Assembly: GCF_003054055.1 (NCBI RefSeq)
Contig: NZ_QBKI01000001.1
Span: 434,001-498,000 of the forward strand
Reading direction: 5' to 3'
DNA length: 64,000 nucleotides
Origin: Pontibacter mucosus
GTDB lineage: Bacteria > Bacteroidota > Bacteroidia > Cytophagales > Hymenobacteraceae
The notes beneath the pieces were generated by a model. It saw only the letters and a list, made by a program, of their open reading frames with translations. It was not told the origin of the DNA and did no database searches. Positions 23,485 through 31,475 of this stretch are shown here, in pieces (positions within the stretch are counted from its first letter, which is position 1; every line of letters starts with the position of its first letter). The position numbers and the translations under genes were made by a program.

Positions 23485-25668
23485 ATGAAAAAGACAACAG
23501 TATTGCTGCTGGCCGGTGGCCTCACGGCTGCATCGGCATGCACCACCACCCAGAAAGAGACAACTGCCACTGGCATGACGACAGAAACAACCGCGGCCTC
23601 CGCAGAGGAGGTACAGCTAAATTACCCTGAGACGAAGAAAGTTGACCACGTGGATGACTACCACGGCACCAAAGTAGCCGACCCGTACCGCTGGCTCGAA
23701 ACCCACACCGAGGAGGTGGACAGCTGGATACAGGCACAGAATGAGGTAACGCAAAGCTACCTGGGCGATATCGATTTCCGCGACAACATCAAAAGCCGCC
23801 TGACCGAGATCTGGAACTACCCAAAGTATGGCGCTCCGTTTAAGAAAGCCGGCAAATACTACTTCTACAAAAACGATGGCCTGCAGAACCAGAGCGTGCT
23901 GTATGTGCAGGAAACCCTGGAGTCGGAGCCAAAAGTGTTCTTCGACCCGAACAAACTGAGCTCGGACGGCACCGTGGCCCTGACCGCTTTCGCCTTCTCT
24001 AAGGATGGCAAGTACGTGGCGGTGGGTACCTCCAGCGGCGGCTCCGACTGGAACACCTACCAGGTAATGGACGCGGCTACCGGCAAAATGCTGAACGACA
24101 AGCTGGAGTGGGTGAAATTCTCCGGGCCAAGCTGGTACAAGGATGGCTTCTTCTACAGCCGCTACGATGCCCCAACCGAGGGTAACAAGCTGGCCAACAA
24201 GAACGAGTACCACAAAGTATACTACCACAAAATAGGCACACCGCAAAGCCAGGACCAACTGGTTTACGAGGACAAGGCACACGCGCTGCGTAACTTCTAC
24301 GGCCAGACTACCAACGACGAGCGCTTCCTGATCCTGAACGCATCGGAAGGCGCGAGCGGAGCCAACGCCCTGTTCTACAAAGACCTCGCTGATCCGAAAT
24401 CCACCATTAAACCAATTGTGGACAACTTCGAGAATGAGTACAACGTGGTGGATAACTTCGGCGACAAGCTGCTGGTGATGACCAACAAGAACGCGCCGCG
24501 CTACCGCCTGGTGCTCATCGACCCGAAAAAACCACAGGAGGCTAACTGGAAAACCGTAGTGCCGGAGTCGCAGAACGTGATCCGGGGCATCTCCACAGTG
24601 GGCGGACGCATCATCGTGACCTACATGAAAGACGCTACCAGCCAGGTAGTGGTGTACGACCAGAGCGGCAAGCAGCTGAACACGGTTGAACTGCCTACAC
24701 TGGGAACGGTGAGCGGCTTCAGCGGCGACCAGAAAGACAAGGAGACGTTCTTCACGTTCACCTCCTTCACTTATCCGCCAACCATTTACCGTTACGACGT
24801 TCCGAACAACAAGGTGAGCCTGTTCCGCAAGACAGAAGTAAACGTGGACACGGAAGCTTATGAGACGAAGCAGGTGTTTTATACTTCGAAGGACGGAACC
24901 AAGGTGCCCATGTTCATCGTGCACAAGAAAGGCCTGAAGCTGGACGGCACCAACCCAACGTACCTGTACGCTTACGGTGGCTTCAATATCTCCATGACGC
25001 CAAGCTTTAGCATTGCCAACATGCTGTGGTTGGAGAACGGCGGCGTGTACGCGATGCCGAACCTGCGCGGTGGCGGTGAGTATGGCGAGGAATGGCACAA
25101 AGCCGGCATGACGCCAAACAAGCAAAACGTGTTCGACGACTTCATTGCCGCTGCTGAATACCTGATCGACCAGAAGTATACTTCTTCTGAGAAGCTGGCC
25201 GTAGCCGGTGGCTCAAACGGTGGTTTGCTGGTAGGCGCCTTCATGACGCAGCGCCCTGAGCTGGCCAAAGTGGCTCTGCCTGCGGTAGGTGTAATGGACA
25301 TGCTGCGCTTCCACAAGTTCACCATTGGCTGGGCGTGGGTGCCGGAGTATGGCTCTGCTGATAACGCTGCCCAGTTCGAGAACCTGTATCAGTTCTCTCC
25401 GCTGCACAATATCAAGGAAGGTGTGAAGTACCCAGCCACGATGGTGAAGACTGCCGACCACGACGACCGCGTGGTGCCAGCGCACTCATTCAAGTATATT
25501 TCTGAATTGCAGGACAAAGGCGCTCCGGGCAACCCATACCTGATCCGCGTGGATGTACGCGCAGGCCACGGTGCCGGTAAGCCAACCTCGCTCCTGATCC
25601 AGGAGTGGGCGGATACCTATGCCTTCATCTACCAGAACATGGGCGTAAACCCCTACCTGAACCAATAA
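23485..25668 (+). CDS. Prolyl oligopeptidase (S9A), lipoprotein
   Basis: 727 aa. The N-terminus is a lipoprotein signal with lipobox TAASAC at about residues 14-19, so the enzyme is expected to be membrane-anchored facing the periplasm or surface. Beta-propeller domain from about 50 to 440, then the alpha/beta hydrolase domain. The catalytic triad is readable: Ser577 in GGSNGG, Asp in TADHDDRVVP (about 660) and His695 in RAGHGAGKP. It cuts short peptides after proline. The gene ends at the terminator at 25698, immediately before the REP/RAYT region. Confidence 0.95.
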   Translation: MKKTTVLLLAGGLTAASACTTTQKETTATGMTTETTAASAEEVQLNYPETKKVDHVDDYHGTKVADPYRWLETHTEEVDSWIQAQNEVTQSYLGDIDFRDNIKSRLTEIWNYPKYGAPFKKAGKYYFYKNDGLQNQSVLYVQETLESEPKVFFDPNKLSSDGTVALTAFAFSKDGKYVAVGTSSGGSDWNTYQVMDAATGKMLNDKLEWVKFSGPSWYKDGFFYSRYDAPTEGNKLANKNEYHKVYYHKIGTPQSQDQLVYEDKAHALRNFYGQTTNDERFLILNASEGASGANALFYKDLADPKSTIKPIVDNFENEYNVVDNFGDKLLVMTNKNAPRYRLVLIDPKKPQEANWKTVVPESQNVIRGISTVGGRIIVTYMKDATSQVVVYDQSGKQLNTVELPTLGTVSGFSGDQKDKETFFTFTSFTYPPTIYRYDVPNNKVSLFRKTEVNVDTEAYETKQVFYTSKDGTKVPMFIVHKKGLKLDGTNPTYLYAYGGFNISMTPSFSIANMLWLENGGVYAMPNLRGGGEYGEEWHKAGMTPNKQNVFDDFIAAAEYLIDQKYTSSEKLAVAGGSNGGLLVGAFMTQRPELAKVALPAVGVMDMLRFHKFTIGWAWVPEYGSADNAAQFENLYQFSPLHNIKEGVKYPATMVKTADHDDRVVPAHSFKYISELQDKGAPGNPYLIRVDVRAGHGAGKPTSLLIQEWADTYAFIYQNMGVNPYLNQ

Positions 25669-25697
25669 CCTCAAGTATAAATCTGCCTTTATACTTT

Positions 25698-25740
25698 AAG
25701 CCGTGCCGCCCATTTTGGGTGGTGCGGCTTTTTGCTTTTT
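25698..25740 (+). terminator. Terminator of the prolyl oligopeptidase gene
   Basis: 14-bp stem with a few G-T pairs, 25698-25711 with 25717-25730, followed by TTTGCTTTTT. Confidence 0.85.
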
Positions 25741-25742
25741 AA

Positions 25743-25860
25743 AGCGGCCAGAGGTCACCGGATACCTTATTCTCGCTGGACGCGAGCGGAGTGTTTGACG
25801 GAGTAATGAGCTCTCGCTCGCCTCCGGCGAGTGTGCGTTATCATGCGGCCTCTGGCCGCT
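25743..25860. repeat. REP-like element next to the RAYT gene
   Basis: Begins AGCGGCCAGAGG (25743-25754) and ends with its exact reverse complement CCTCTGGCCGCT (25849-25860). Inside, CGCTCGCCTCCGGCGAG folds into a GC hairpin followed by TGTGCG. The same two modules occur at 26447-26491, 29458-29612 and 49107-49290. It lies 5 bp from the RAYT stop codon. Confidence 0.8.
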
Positions 25861-25865
25861 AAAGC

Positions 25866-26396
25866 TTACAGCTCAGAAACCTTTAGCGGGCTATCAGTGC
25901 AGGCGCTGCTGTACACATAATGCTCAGGCTCCGTTACCAGTCCAGCTCGCACAGGATTTTGATGAATATAATCTACCTTCTGATCGATAATCGCGTTAGT
26001 GTGTAGCAAGACAGGGTGGTTTTTGTAGCTCCAGAAATGATACTTGCCATACTGCTTGTTGGCTTTGGCGAGGTATGAAAATAAGTATAGCAGCCATTCG
26101 CGTCTGCTCTCCTGCAGATTGTTCTCAAGACTGTCCAAAATCTTTTTGGCTGTATAGCTTTTAAATCTGCCAAGAAGCTCTGTCAAGTTGCCATCCTGCC
26201 TTCGGACCACCAGATGCAGGTGGTTTGTCATGATTACATAAGCAAAGATTTCCAACCCCTCCTTTTGCTGGCAATGTCTCAGGTTCTCAACCAGAATGTC
26301 TTTATATTCCTTTCTGGAGAAAACATCTACCCAGCCCACTACGGTCAGGGTAATAAAGTATAAGTCGTCGGGTGTCGTTTTGCGATATTCGCTCAT
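25866..26396 (-). CDS. REP-associated Y1 tyrosine transposase (RAYT)
   Basis: 176 aa from the ATG at 26396; a further upstream ATG at 26513 lies in the flanking REP sequence and was rejected. The HUH metal-binding pair is His59 and His61 in MTNHLHLVV. The segment VDYIHQNPVRAGLV near residue 143 corresponds to the region that carries the catalytic Tyr of E. coli RAYT, so Tyr143 is the candidate nucleophile. RAYTs are single-copy relatives of IS200/IS605 transposases that cut REP DNA as single strands. REP-like palindromes on both sides fit that role. Its codon use is more AT-rich than its neighbours, a sign of separate origin. Confidence 0.9.
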   Translation of the reverse strand: MSEYRKTTPDDLYFITLTVVGWVDVFSRKEYKDILVENLRHCQQKEGLEIFAYVIMTNHLHLVVRRQDGNLTELLGRFKSYTAKKILDSLENNLQESRREWLLYLFSYLAKANKQYGKYHFWSYKNHPVLLHTNAIIDQKVDYIHQNPVRAGLVTEPEHYVYSSACTDSPLKVSEL

Positions 26397-26446
26397 AATA
26401 TAATCTAACTGGCCGGTATGCAAAAACATTACGCAGTATGTATGAA

Positions 26447-26491
26447 AGCGGCCAGAGGCCCGGGATAGCGCACACTCTCCGGAGGCGAGCG
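26447..26491. repeat. REP-like element upstream of the RAYT gene
   Basis: AGCGGCCAGAGG (26447-26458) followed by GCGCACACTCTCCGGAGGCG, close to the reverse complement of the hairpin module found at 25743-25860. Together the two flank the RAYT ORF. Confidence 0.75.
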
Positions 26492-26599
26492 TTACTTCTT
26501 TGGCTATTTTCAAAAACGAAACATAAGCCAGGCAAAAACGCTATAGGGTTTTTAGTATATTTATAGGTTGCTATAAAGCTGCAAGTATAAATTAGCCCC

Positions 26600-27058
26600 A
26601 TGAGACCAGATCAAAACAACACCGCAGGCCAGGACGAGCTATACCTGGACGTAAGGCTGCTGAACAACCTCCACGACACGGCCAGGTGGGCGAGGGTGCT
26701 GGCTATACTTGGGTTTATACTTTCAGGCTTTGTGCTGGTGTTCGGGCTGTTTATGCAGCAAATCCTCATGGCGCCGGGGATGGAAGAGCGCACCACCGAC
26801 GTGGGCTTCTCGGGGTTTGCCATTGTGGTGTATGCCTTCGTGGCGCTCGTATACTTTTTCCCGTCGCTGTACCTGTATACGTTCGCTGGCCGGATGCAGC
26901 AGGGAGTGGAGCAGCGGAACCGGCAACTGGTGCACAAGGCGGTAAACAAACTCAAGATCCTCTTCAAATTCATGGCCATCATGCTGGTGCTCTTCCTCCT
27001 GTTCTTCGGGCTGTCGTTGGGGATGCTGGCTACGGGTGTGTCGGAGCTGAGCTTTTAG
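26600..27058 (+). CDS. DUF5362-type small membrane protein 1
   Basis: 152 aa with a hydrophilic N-terminus (about 25 residues), then helices at about 30-55, 70-95 and 120-148. The stretch ARWARVLAILGFILSG corresponds to ARWGKFLAIIGYVMIG of the next gene, so the two are paralogues. Both continue with a short loop, a LYxYTF/LYLHRFSG-like motif, a basic KxLF segment and a last helix. I assign DUF5362 from memory of this pattern; function unknown. The gap to the next gene is 125 bp. Confidence 0.7.
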   Translation: MRPDQNNTAGQDELYLDVRLLNNLHDTARWARVLAILGFILSGFVLVFGLFMQQILMAPGMEERTTDVGFSGFAIVVYAFVALVYFFPSLYLYTFAGRMQQGVEQRNRQLVHKAVNKLKILFKFMAIMLVLFLLFFGLSLGMLATGVSELSF

Positions 27059-27183
27059 AGAAAGTATACAAGCGGCTCCCGTGGTGCTGGTGGGGTATAG
27101 ATGAAAGGTGAGACAACCACTTTGTATGAAGTATAGAAATTTTTTCATACTTTAAATACATCGTTCACCTAACCACCACAAAC

Positions 27184-27606
27184 ATGGATTCAGGACTTTA
27201 CGCAAATGCAGGGGCGCCGCAGCCCTTCAGTATCACTCCCTCTTCGGCGGGCTATCTCAGCGAGGTAGCCAGGTGGGGGAAATTTCTGGCCATCATAGGC
27301 TATGTCATGATCGGAATCATGGTGCTGGCCGGCTTGTTCGCGGGGGCCGCCATGAGCATGTTCCTGCCGCAGGAGGCTATCGGCATGGCCGGAGGCGGCT
27401 TCTTCACGGTGCTCTACCTGCACCGTTTTTCAGGCAAGATGCAGGATGCCCTTCGTTTACACGACGAAGAGCTGTTGGCCTCCTCCTTCGCCAACCTCAA
27501 ATCGCTGTTCAAGTTTTTGGGCATACTCACCATCATCATGCTGGCCTTTTACGGGCTGGGCATGCTGTTTATGTTCCTGGGTATGGGCATAGGAGCCATG
27601 ATGTAA
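27184..27606 (+). CDS. DUF5362-type small membrane protein 2
   Basis: 140 aa, paralogue of the preceding gene in size, helix positions and the motif following the N-terminal loop. Three hydrophobic helices at about 32-58, 68-80 and 112-138; SSFANLKSLFKFLGILT matches the VNKLKILFKFMAIML segment of its neighbour. The tandem duplication seems old, given how little identity remains. It ends at the terminator at 27638. Function unknown. Confidence 0.7.
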   Translation: MDSGLYANAGAPQPFSITPSSAGYLSEVARWGKFLAIIGYVMIGIMVLAGLFAGAAMSMFLPQEAIGMAGGGFFTVLYLHRFSGKMQDALRLHDEELLASSFANLKSLFKFLGILTIIMLAFYGLGMLFMFLGMGIGAMM

Positions 27607-27637
27607 CAGGGGCTTACGCTTAAAATTATTGCACCGG

Positions 27638-27671
27638 AAGCACACCTCAACAGGTGTGCTTTTGCGTTTTT
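27638..27671 (+). terminator. Terminator after the DUF5362 pair
   Basis: Perfect 10-bp stem AAGCACACCT (27638-27647) with 27652-27661, loop caac, followed by TTGCGTTTTT. Confidence 0.85.
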
Positions 27672-27729
27672 CAGGTGGCATCGGCCGCGATTCTTGCGTA
27701 CCTTGCAGCACAACAAGTATAACCAGGCG

Positions 27730-28485
27730 ATGAAGTCAAAGGCAGGGGCAAGTGAATTTACCGTTCGCTCCGGCGAGGTAGACTACCGGGGGCACGCGAC
27801 GCTGCCGGCTCTGGTGGGCTATATGCAGGAGGCAGCCTGGGAGAACACCCGCGACCTGGGCATCTCGATGTACGACTTGCTGGAGCGCGGCCTGACGTGG
27901 GTGCTGCAGCGCATGTGCGTGGAGATGTTCCGCTACCCCGGCCACAACGACAAAATTACTGTGGAAACCTGGGCTTCCGGGCGGGAGCGTGTGTTCCTGC
28001 ACCGCGATTTCAGGATGTATACTTCGGAGCAGGAACTGCTGGGCCAGGCAACGAGCGTGTGGCTGGTGATGGACGTGGTGAAGCGCCAGCTCGTGTCGGT
28101 ACCCGACTTTATTATGGACGTAGAGATAGTACCGGGCCAGGAGCCGCTGCCTTTTGCCAAAGGAAAGCTGCCGCAACTGCAGGAGGCGCAGCACGAGCAG
28201 CAAGTGCCCGTGCGCTGGCACGACATCGACCTGAACCGCCACGTCACCAACACCCGCTACCTGCAGTGGGCCCTGGATACACTGCCATTGGAAGTGCTCG
28301 AGCAACAGCAGCTGCGCGAGGTAGACATCATCTTTAAAGCCGAAAGTATACTGGGCGATACGGTGGTGTCGGCGGTGGCGCCTGCTGATGCGCAAGGCCA
28401 TACTTTCCTGCACAAACTCACCAGCCAGGAGAGCGGTAAGGAACTGGTGCAAGCCAGGACAGCGTGGCAGGAGTTTGGAAGTTAG
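27730..28485 (+). CDS. Acyl-ACP thioesterase family protein
   Basis: 251 aa from the ATG at 27730; the longer reading starts inside the leader. Two hotdog-fold halves are visible: the first with VDYRGHATLPALVGYMQEAAW at about residues 18-38 and DLLERGLTWVLQRM, the second with WHDIDLNRHVTNTRYLQWAL near 168-187, where D-x-N-x-H-V-N is the catalytic signature of FatA/FatB-type thioesterases (here N-R-H-V-T-N). It releases fatty acids from acyl carrier protein in the cytosol. It is followed by AT-rich repeats and then an acetyltransferase gene on the same strand. Confidence 0.88.
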   Translation: MKSKAGASEFTVRSGEVDYRGHATLPALVGYMQEAAWENTRDLGISMYDLLERGLTWVLQRMCVEMFRYPGHNDKITVETWASGRERVFLHRDFRMYTSEQELLGQATSVWLVMDVVKRQLVSVPDFIMDVEIVPGQEPLPFAKGKLPQLQEAQHEQQVPVRWHDIDLNRHVTNTRYLQWALDTLPLEVLEQQQLREVDIIFKAESILGDTVVSAVAPADAQGHTFLHKLTSQESGKELVQARTAWQEFGS

Positions 28486-28542
28486 AGAGTTGGGGAGTTT
28501 AGGAGTTAGAAAGTTTGGAAGTTAGAAGGTTAGAAAGTTGTA
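28483..28542. repeat. gttagaaag word repeat
   Basis: Tandem degenerate repeats of gttagaaag and gagttaggagtt, matching those at 1457-1604. Located between two plus-strand genes; no ORF. Confidence 0.5.
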
Positions 28543-28584
28543 GTGCATCTATCAACGAATAACTAACAACGAATAGCGAACATT

Positions 28585-29055
28585 ATGATAGAGATAAGAA
28601 GAGGAACGGTAGACGATTTGCCGCAGGTGTATGCGCTGATACAGGAGCTGGCCGAGTATGAGCGGGCGCCGCAGGAGGTAACCAACACGCTGGAGGAAAT
28701 GGAGCGCGACGGCTTCGGGGAAAACCCGATTTACAAATTTTTTGTGGCCGAGAACGAAGACGGTGTGGTGGGCATCGCGCTCTACTACACGGCCTACTCT
28801 ACCTGGAAGGGGCGCATGCTGTTCCTGGAAGACCTGGTGGTGACGGAGAGGCTGCGCCGCGCAGGGATAGGCAGAAGACTTTTCGATGCGGTGGCGCAGG
28901 AAGCAAAAGACACCGGCGCCAAGCGCTTCCGGTGGCAGGTGCTGGAGTGGAACGAGCCGGCCATTGCCTTCTACAAAAAAATAGGAGCCGACCTGGATGG
29001 CGAGTGGATCAACTGCAACATGACCGAGGAGCAGATCCATCGGTACGTAGGTTAA
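28585..29055 (+). CDS. GNAT acetyltransferase, spermidine/diamine N-acetyltransferase-like
   Basis: 156 aa, ATG start. Acetyl-CoA motif A is RRAGIGRRLFDAVAQEAK at about residues 91-108, preceded by LFLEDLVVTERLR; W-x-V-L-E-W-N-E-P-A-I-A-F-Y follows. The start MIEIRRGTVDDLPQVYALIQE and YYTAYSTWKG are typical of the SSAT-like branch that acetylates polyamines and thialysine. The amine actually used here is not known. The next gene starts 47 bp after the stop. Confidence 0.88.
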   Translation: MIEIRRGTVDDLPQVYALIQELAEYERAPQEVTNTLEEMERDGFGENPIYKFFVAENEDGVVGIALYYTAYSTWKGRMLFLEDLVVTERLRRAGIGRRLFDAVAQEAKDTGAKRFRWQVLEWNEPAIAFYKKIGADLDGEWINCNMTEEQIHRYVG

Positions 29056-29102
29056 ACTTCCGCCTGACCACCCGCGCTTTAGAGGACCAAAACGTATATA
29101 CT

Positions 29103-29423
29103 ATGATTTCTCAAACGCCGCAACCGCCCTACTATGCCGTCATATTTACTTCCACACGCACCGACGGGGACAAAGGGTATGCCGAGATGGCAGACAAAAT
29201 GGTGGAGCTGGCCCGGCAGCAGGAGGGTTTTCTGGGAGTAGAGTCTGCCCGCGAGGAGGTAGGCATCACAGTATCCTATTGGCGGGATTTGGAGTCGATT
29301 AAAGCATGGCGCGAGAACGCGGAGCACACTGTAGCCCGCAACAAAGGCCGGGAGGTGTGGTACCAGGAGTTCAAAACGCGGATCGCGAAAGTAGAGCGGG
29401 ACTATGGCTTTTATAAAGGCTAA
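29103..29423 (+). CDS. Antibiotic-biosynthesis-monooxygenase-type (ABM) protein
   Basis: 106 aa from the ATG at 29103; a larger open frame extends back into the acetyltransferase gene and is not used. The pattern is a ferredoxin-like ABM fold: YYAVIFTSTRTDGDKGYAEM, ADKMVELARQQEGFLGVESA, ISYWRDLESIKAWREN and a C-terminal YQEFKTRIAKVERDYGF. Members range from quinol and heme oxygenases to uncharacterised stress proteins; nothing here points to a substrate. Probably co-transcribed with the acetyltransferase before it. A REP composite follows. Confidence 0.85.
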   Translation: MISQTPQPPYYAVIFTSTRTDGDKGYAEMADKMVELARQQEGFLGVESAREEVGITVSYWRDLESIKAWRENAEHTVARNKGREVWYQEFKTRIAKVERDYGFYKG

Positions 29424-29457
29424 GCGGCCGGGGCAAGTATAAAGGAATAACAATATT

Positions 29458-29612
29458 AAGCAAGTTGTGCGCCTTAGCTTGTGCCCTCGCTCGCCTCTGG
29501 CGAGTGTGCGTCATTTGGTGGCGTCCCGCCTTTATACTTATACCATAAAACTTAAAGCGGCCAGAGGCGAGCTGGGGTACTTATGTACGCCATACTGACT
29601 TAGTAATGGTAT
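29458..29612. repeat. Composite REP element, copy 1
   Basis: Contains the hairpin module CGCTCGCCTCTGGCGAG (29488-29504) followed by TGTGCG, and AGCGGCCAGAGG at 29556-29567. Its first 70 bases match the reverse complement of 49220-49290 almost base for base, and its last 55 match 49107-49165. It is thus an inverted relative of the element at 49107. Confidence 0.8.
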
Positions 29613-29629
29613 AAGTATAAGAAGAGCCA

Positions 29630-29681
29630 TAAAACAAATAAGCCAGCAGCTATACATTAGCTGCTGGCTTATTTGTTTTAA
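29630..29681. terminator. Bidirectional terminator, 20-bp perfect stem
   Basis: AAAACAAATAAGCCAGCAGC (29631-29650) pairs without mismatch with 29660-29679, loop of 9 nt. T runs on both sides let it stop transcription in both directions, between convergent genes ending at 29423 and 29694. Confidence 0.85.
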
Positions 29682-29693
29682 CTCCTGCAGAGC

Positions 29694-30029
29694 TTACTCG
29701 TTCTCCTGCTTGCGCTCCACATCACGGGCCACAACTTCCAGCATCGATCGGAAGATCACATACTTTCCCTCATAGCGCTGGTGGTGGCGGGTTTCGATGG
29801 CTGCGGCATGGTCGCGCTGGTACTCTTCCAAATCCTCCATGTTGCGGCAGGTATACTGCACTGCGTAGGTGGTGCCACCGTTGGCTATCTCGTGCAGCAG
29901 GCGGCTAACCTGGTTGCCCAGGAAAAAACCGGTGCCCATCACGGCCGGAATGTGCTCTTCCTGTATCCACTGCAGCCACTCGTCGGCTACGGCGTTATCC
30001 ACACTTATCGTTTCGTTATATAAAATCAT
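29694..30029 (-). CDS. DUF4286 family protein
   Basis: 111 aa. Pattern as in the DUF4286 family of Bacteroidota: MILYNETISVDNAVADEWLQW, HIPAVMGTGFFLGNQVSRLL, YAVQYTCRNMEDLEEYQRDH and HHQRYEGKYVIFRSMLE. A small ferredoxin-like (dimeric alpha/beta) fold is plausible. Function unknown. The promoter box TAATTTTG ends only five bases before the ATG, so the mRNA may be leaderless. Confidence 0.85.
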   Translation of the reverse strand: MILYNETISVDNAVADEWLQWIQEEHIPAVMGTGFFLGNQVSRLLHEIANGGTTYAVQYTCRNMEDLEEYQRDHAAAIETRHHQRYEGKYVIFRSMLEVVARDVERKQENE

Positions 30030-30033
30030 ACTA

Positions 30034-30066
30034 CAAAATTACGAAATCCGGGCTAACATGGCCAAA
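30034..30066 (-). promoter_or_regulatory. Promoter of the DUF4286 gene
   Basis: On the minus strand TTTG (30063-30066) and TAATTTTG (30034-30041) are 21 bp apart, a full match to TTTG/TAnnTTTG. The predicted start falls at or within a few bases of the ATG at 30029. Confidence 0.6.
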
Positions 30067-30175
30067 GTATAAGTATGGGCTTCGGGCGCAGCCTGCGAAA
30101 AGTATAAACAGCGGCGCAGAAATGTGATTTTTGTAGTAGCTTAGGCCCGGTTATACTTTCAGAAACAGAGCAACA

Positions 30176-30805
30176 ATGGCAGACCTTGGTAAGAAACTAC
30201 AGCTCAAAAAAGAGCACGCTATACTTTTGCTGATGGCCCCGGAGGATGTGGCGCAGGCGCTGCAGCAGGAAGGCTATACGTTTATAAGAGCGGACGAGGC
30301 GCCGAGCGTGGGCAGCTACGGGGCGGTGCTGCTGTTTGTGCAGCAGGCCAGCGAGCTGGAGCAACTGGCACCGCAGGCAGTGGCGCTACTGCAACCTGAA
30401 GGGCTGCTCTGGGTGGCTTATCCCAAGAAATCGTCCGGCATAAAAACAGACCTTACCCGCGACAATGGCTGGCAGGTGATGGGCAGCATGCAGTATGAGC
30501 CGGTGCGGCAGGTGGCTGTGGACGAAGTATGGTCGGCGCTGCGGTTCAGGCCGCAGGCAGCGCGCAAACAGCCCTCCACATTCGGGGTGGACATGCCCGG
30601 CATCGACCGGAAAACGAAAACCGTAACGGTACCCGACGACCTGAAGGAGGCGCTGCAGGAGGCAGGGCTGCTGGAGGCTTTTGAAAGTATGGCTTTTACG
30701 CACCGCAAGGAGTACGTGGTGGCGGTGCTGGAGGCCAAAAGGCCCGAGACCCGTGCCCGCCGCATTGCCAAAACCGTGGAGGCGATGGCAAACAGGAAAG
30801 TATAA
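30176..30805 (+). CDS. YdeI/OmpD-associated (OmdA-type) domain protein
   Basis: 209 aa. The N-terminal half (about 1-125) is an uncharacterised region with a LLWVAYPKKSSGIKTDLTR segment common in a family of small proteins annotated as DUF3052-like; I am not sure of that name. The C-terminal part TVTVPDDLKEALQEAGLLEAFE, FTHRKEYVVAVLEAKRPETRARRI is the bacteriocin-protection/OmdA domain, with a conserved RIAKTVEAMANRK at the end. The biochemical role is not known. It ends at a perfect hairpin (30829). Confidence 0.78.
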   Translation: MADLGKKLQLKKEHAILLLMAPEDVAQALQQEGYTFIRADEAPSVGSYGAVLLFVQQASELEQLAPQAVALLQPEGLLWVAYPKKSSGIKTDLTRDNGWQVMGSMQYEPVRQVAVDEVWSALRFRPQAARKQPSTFGVDMPGIDRKTKTVTVPDDLKEALQEAGLLEAFESMAFTHRKEYVVAVLEAKRPETRARRIAKTVEAMANRKV

Positions 30806-30828
30806 GAGTATAAATCAAAGTATAAAAG

Positions 30829-30865
30829 AAGAGGCGCAGTTCAACCGAACTGCGCCTCTTTTGGC
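30829..30865. terminator. Bidirectional terminator
   Basis: Perfect 14-bp stem AAGAGGCGCAGTTC (30829-30842) with 30847-30860, loop aacc, T or A runs on both sides. It separates the convergent genes ending at 30805 and 30886. Confidence 0.85.
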
Positions 30866-30885
30866 GTATGGTATAGCTCGTATGG

Positions 30886-31419
30886 CTATTGAATGTTCAC
30901 TGTAAAGGATGCCTCGATGTCCGTTTCGCCAACGGTTACGTCACTGTCGGCATTCTTAAGGCCTGGCTGGTGTTTCAGTGTGACCTTCAGGGTGCCGGTT
31001 TGGCCGGCGTTGCCGGTCAGCATTCTGGTTTTCAGACCTACCGGGCGGCCGTTGCTGTCAAAATCCTCCGGCACGACTTTCTGCACGACCAGCACGTCTT
31101 CAGGAGCGTCAAAGAAAAACTCGTGGTCTACCGCCTCTTCTCTGATTTCATCCTCAATCTTGTCGTTGAAGGTGATGGTGGCGGTGTACTGCGTGTTCGG
31201 AACCAGGCTGAGCGTTGGCTTGCTGCCGGCTGTAAAAGTGGCCGTAGCCGTCTGGATGCCCTTGTCGGTGGCAACTGGCTCCAGCGTCAGCGTCATAGAG
31301 GTGATGTTTTCCTCGTCTTCCAGCGGAGCCGGATCGTCATCGTCGCTGCAGGAGGTAGTAGATATAAACAGTGCGCCTAGCAAGAAAATAGTCAGGTAAG
31401 GTCTAAATAGTTTTTTCAT
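30886..31419 (-). CDS. Small lipoprotein next to TonB receptor
   Basis: 177 aa. Lipobox near residues 21-24 (ISTTSC) after a hydrophobic signal, then an acidic DDDDPAPLEDEE stretch. The rest looks like an all-beta domain with SMTLTLEPVATDKG, AGSKPTLSLVPNTQYTATIT and GTLKVTLKHQPGLKN. It starts 56 bp after the TonB receptor stop on the same strand and probably shares its operon. I do not recognise the family. An accessory lipoprotein that helps or modulates the receptor is a reasonable inference. Confidence 0.7.
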   Translation of the reverse strand: MKKLFRPYLTIFLLGALFISTTSCSDDDDPAPLEDEENITSMTLTLEPVATDKGIQTATATFTAGSKPTLSLVPNTQYTATITFNDKIEDEIREEAVDHEFFFDAPEDVLVVQKVVPEDFDSNGRPVGLKTRMLTGNAGQTGTLKVTLKHQPGLKNADSDVTVGETDIEASFTVNIQ

Positions 31420-31475
31420 GGTAAAGGTTTTTTAAAGAATGTACAACAATACGGGATTCACTATATAAATGATAC

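Noticed and set aside
23617..25125. 502-codon open frame on the minus strand opposite the prolyl oligopeptidase
   Set aside because: It is a shadow caused by high GC and codon bias of the real gene; its translation has no domain pattern and is rich in His, Val and Arg as antisense frames are.
30886..31419. SusD-like partner of the TonB receptor
   Set aside because: At 177 residues it is far too short and lacks the TPR-like helices of SusD; called an unassigned lipoprotein instead.
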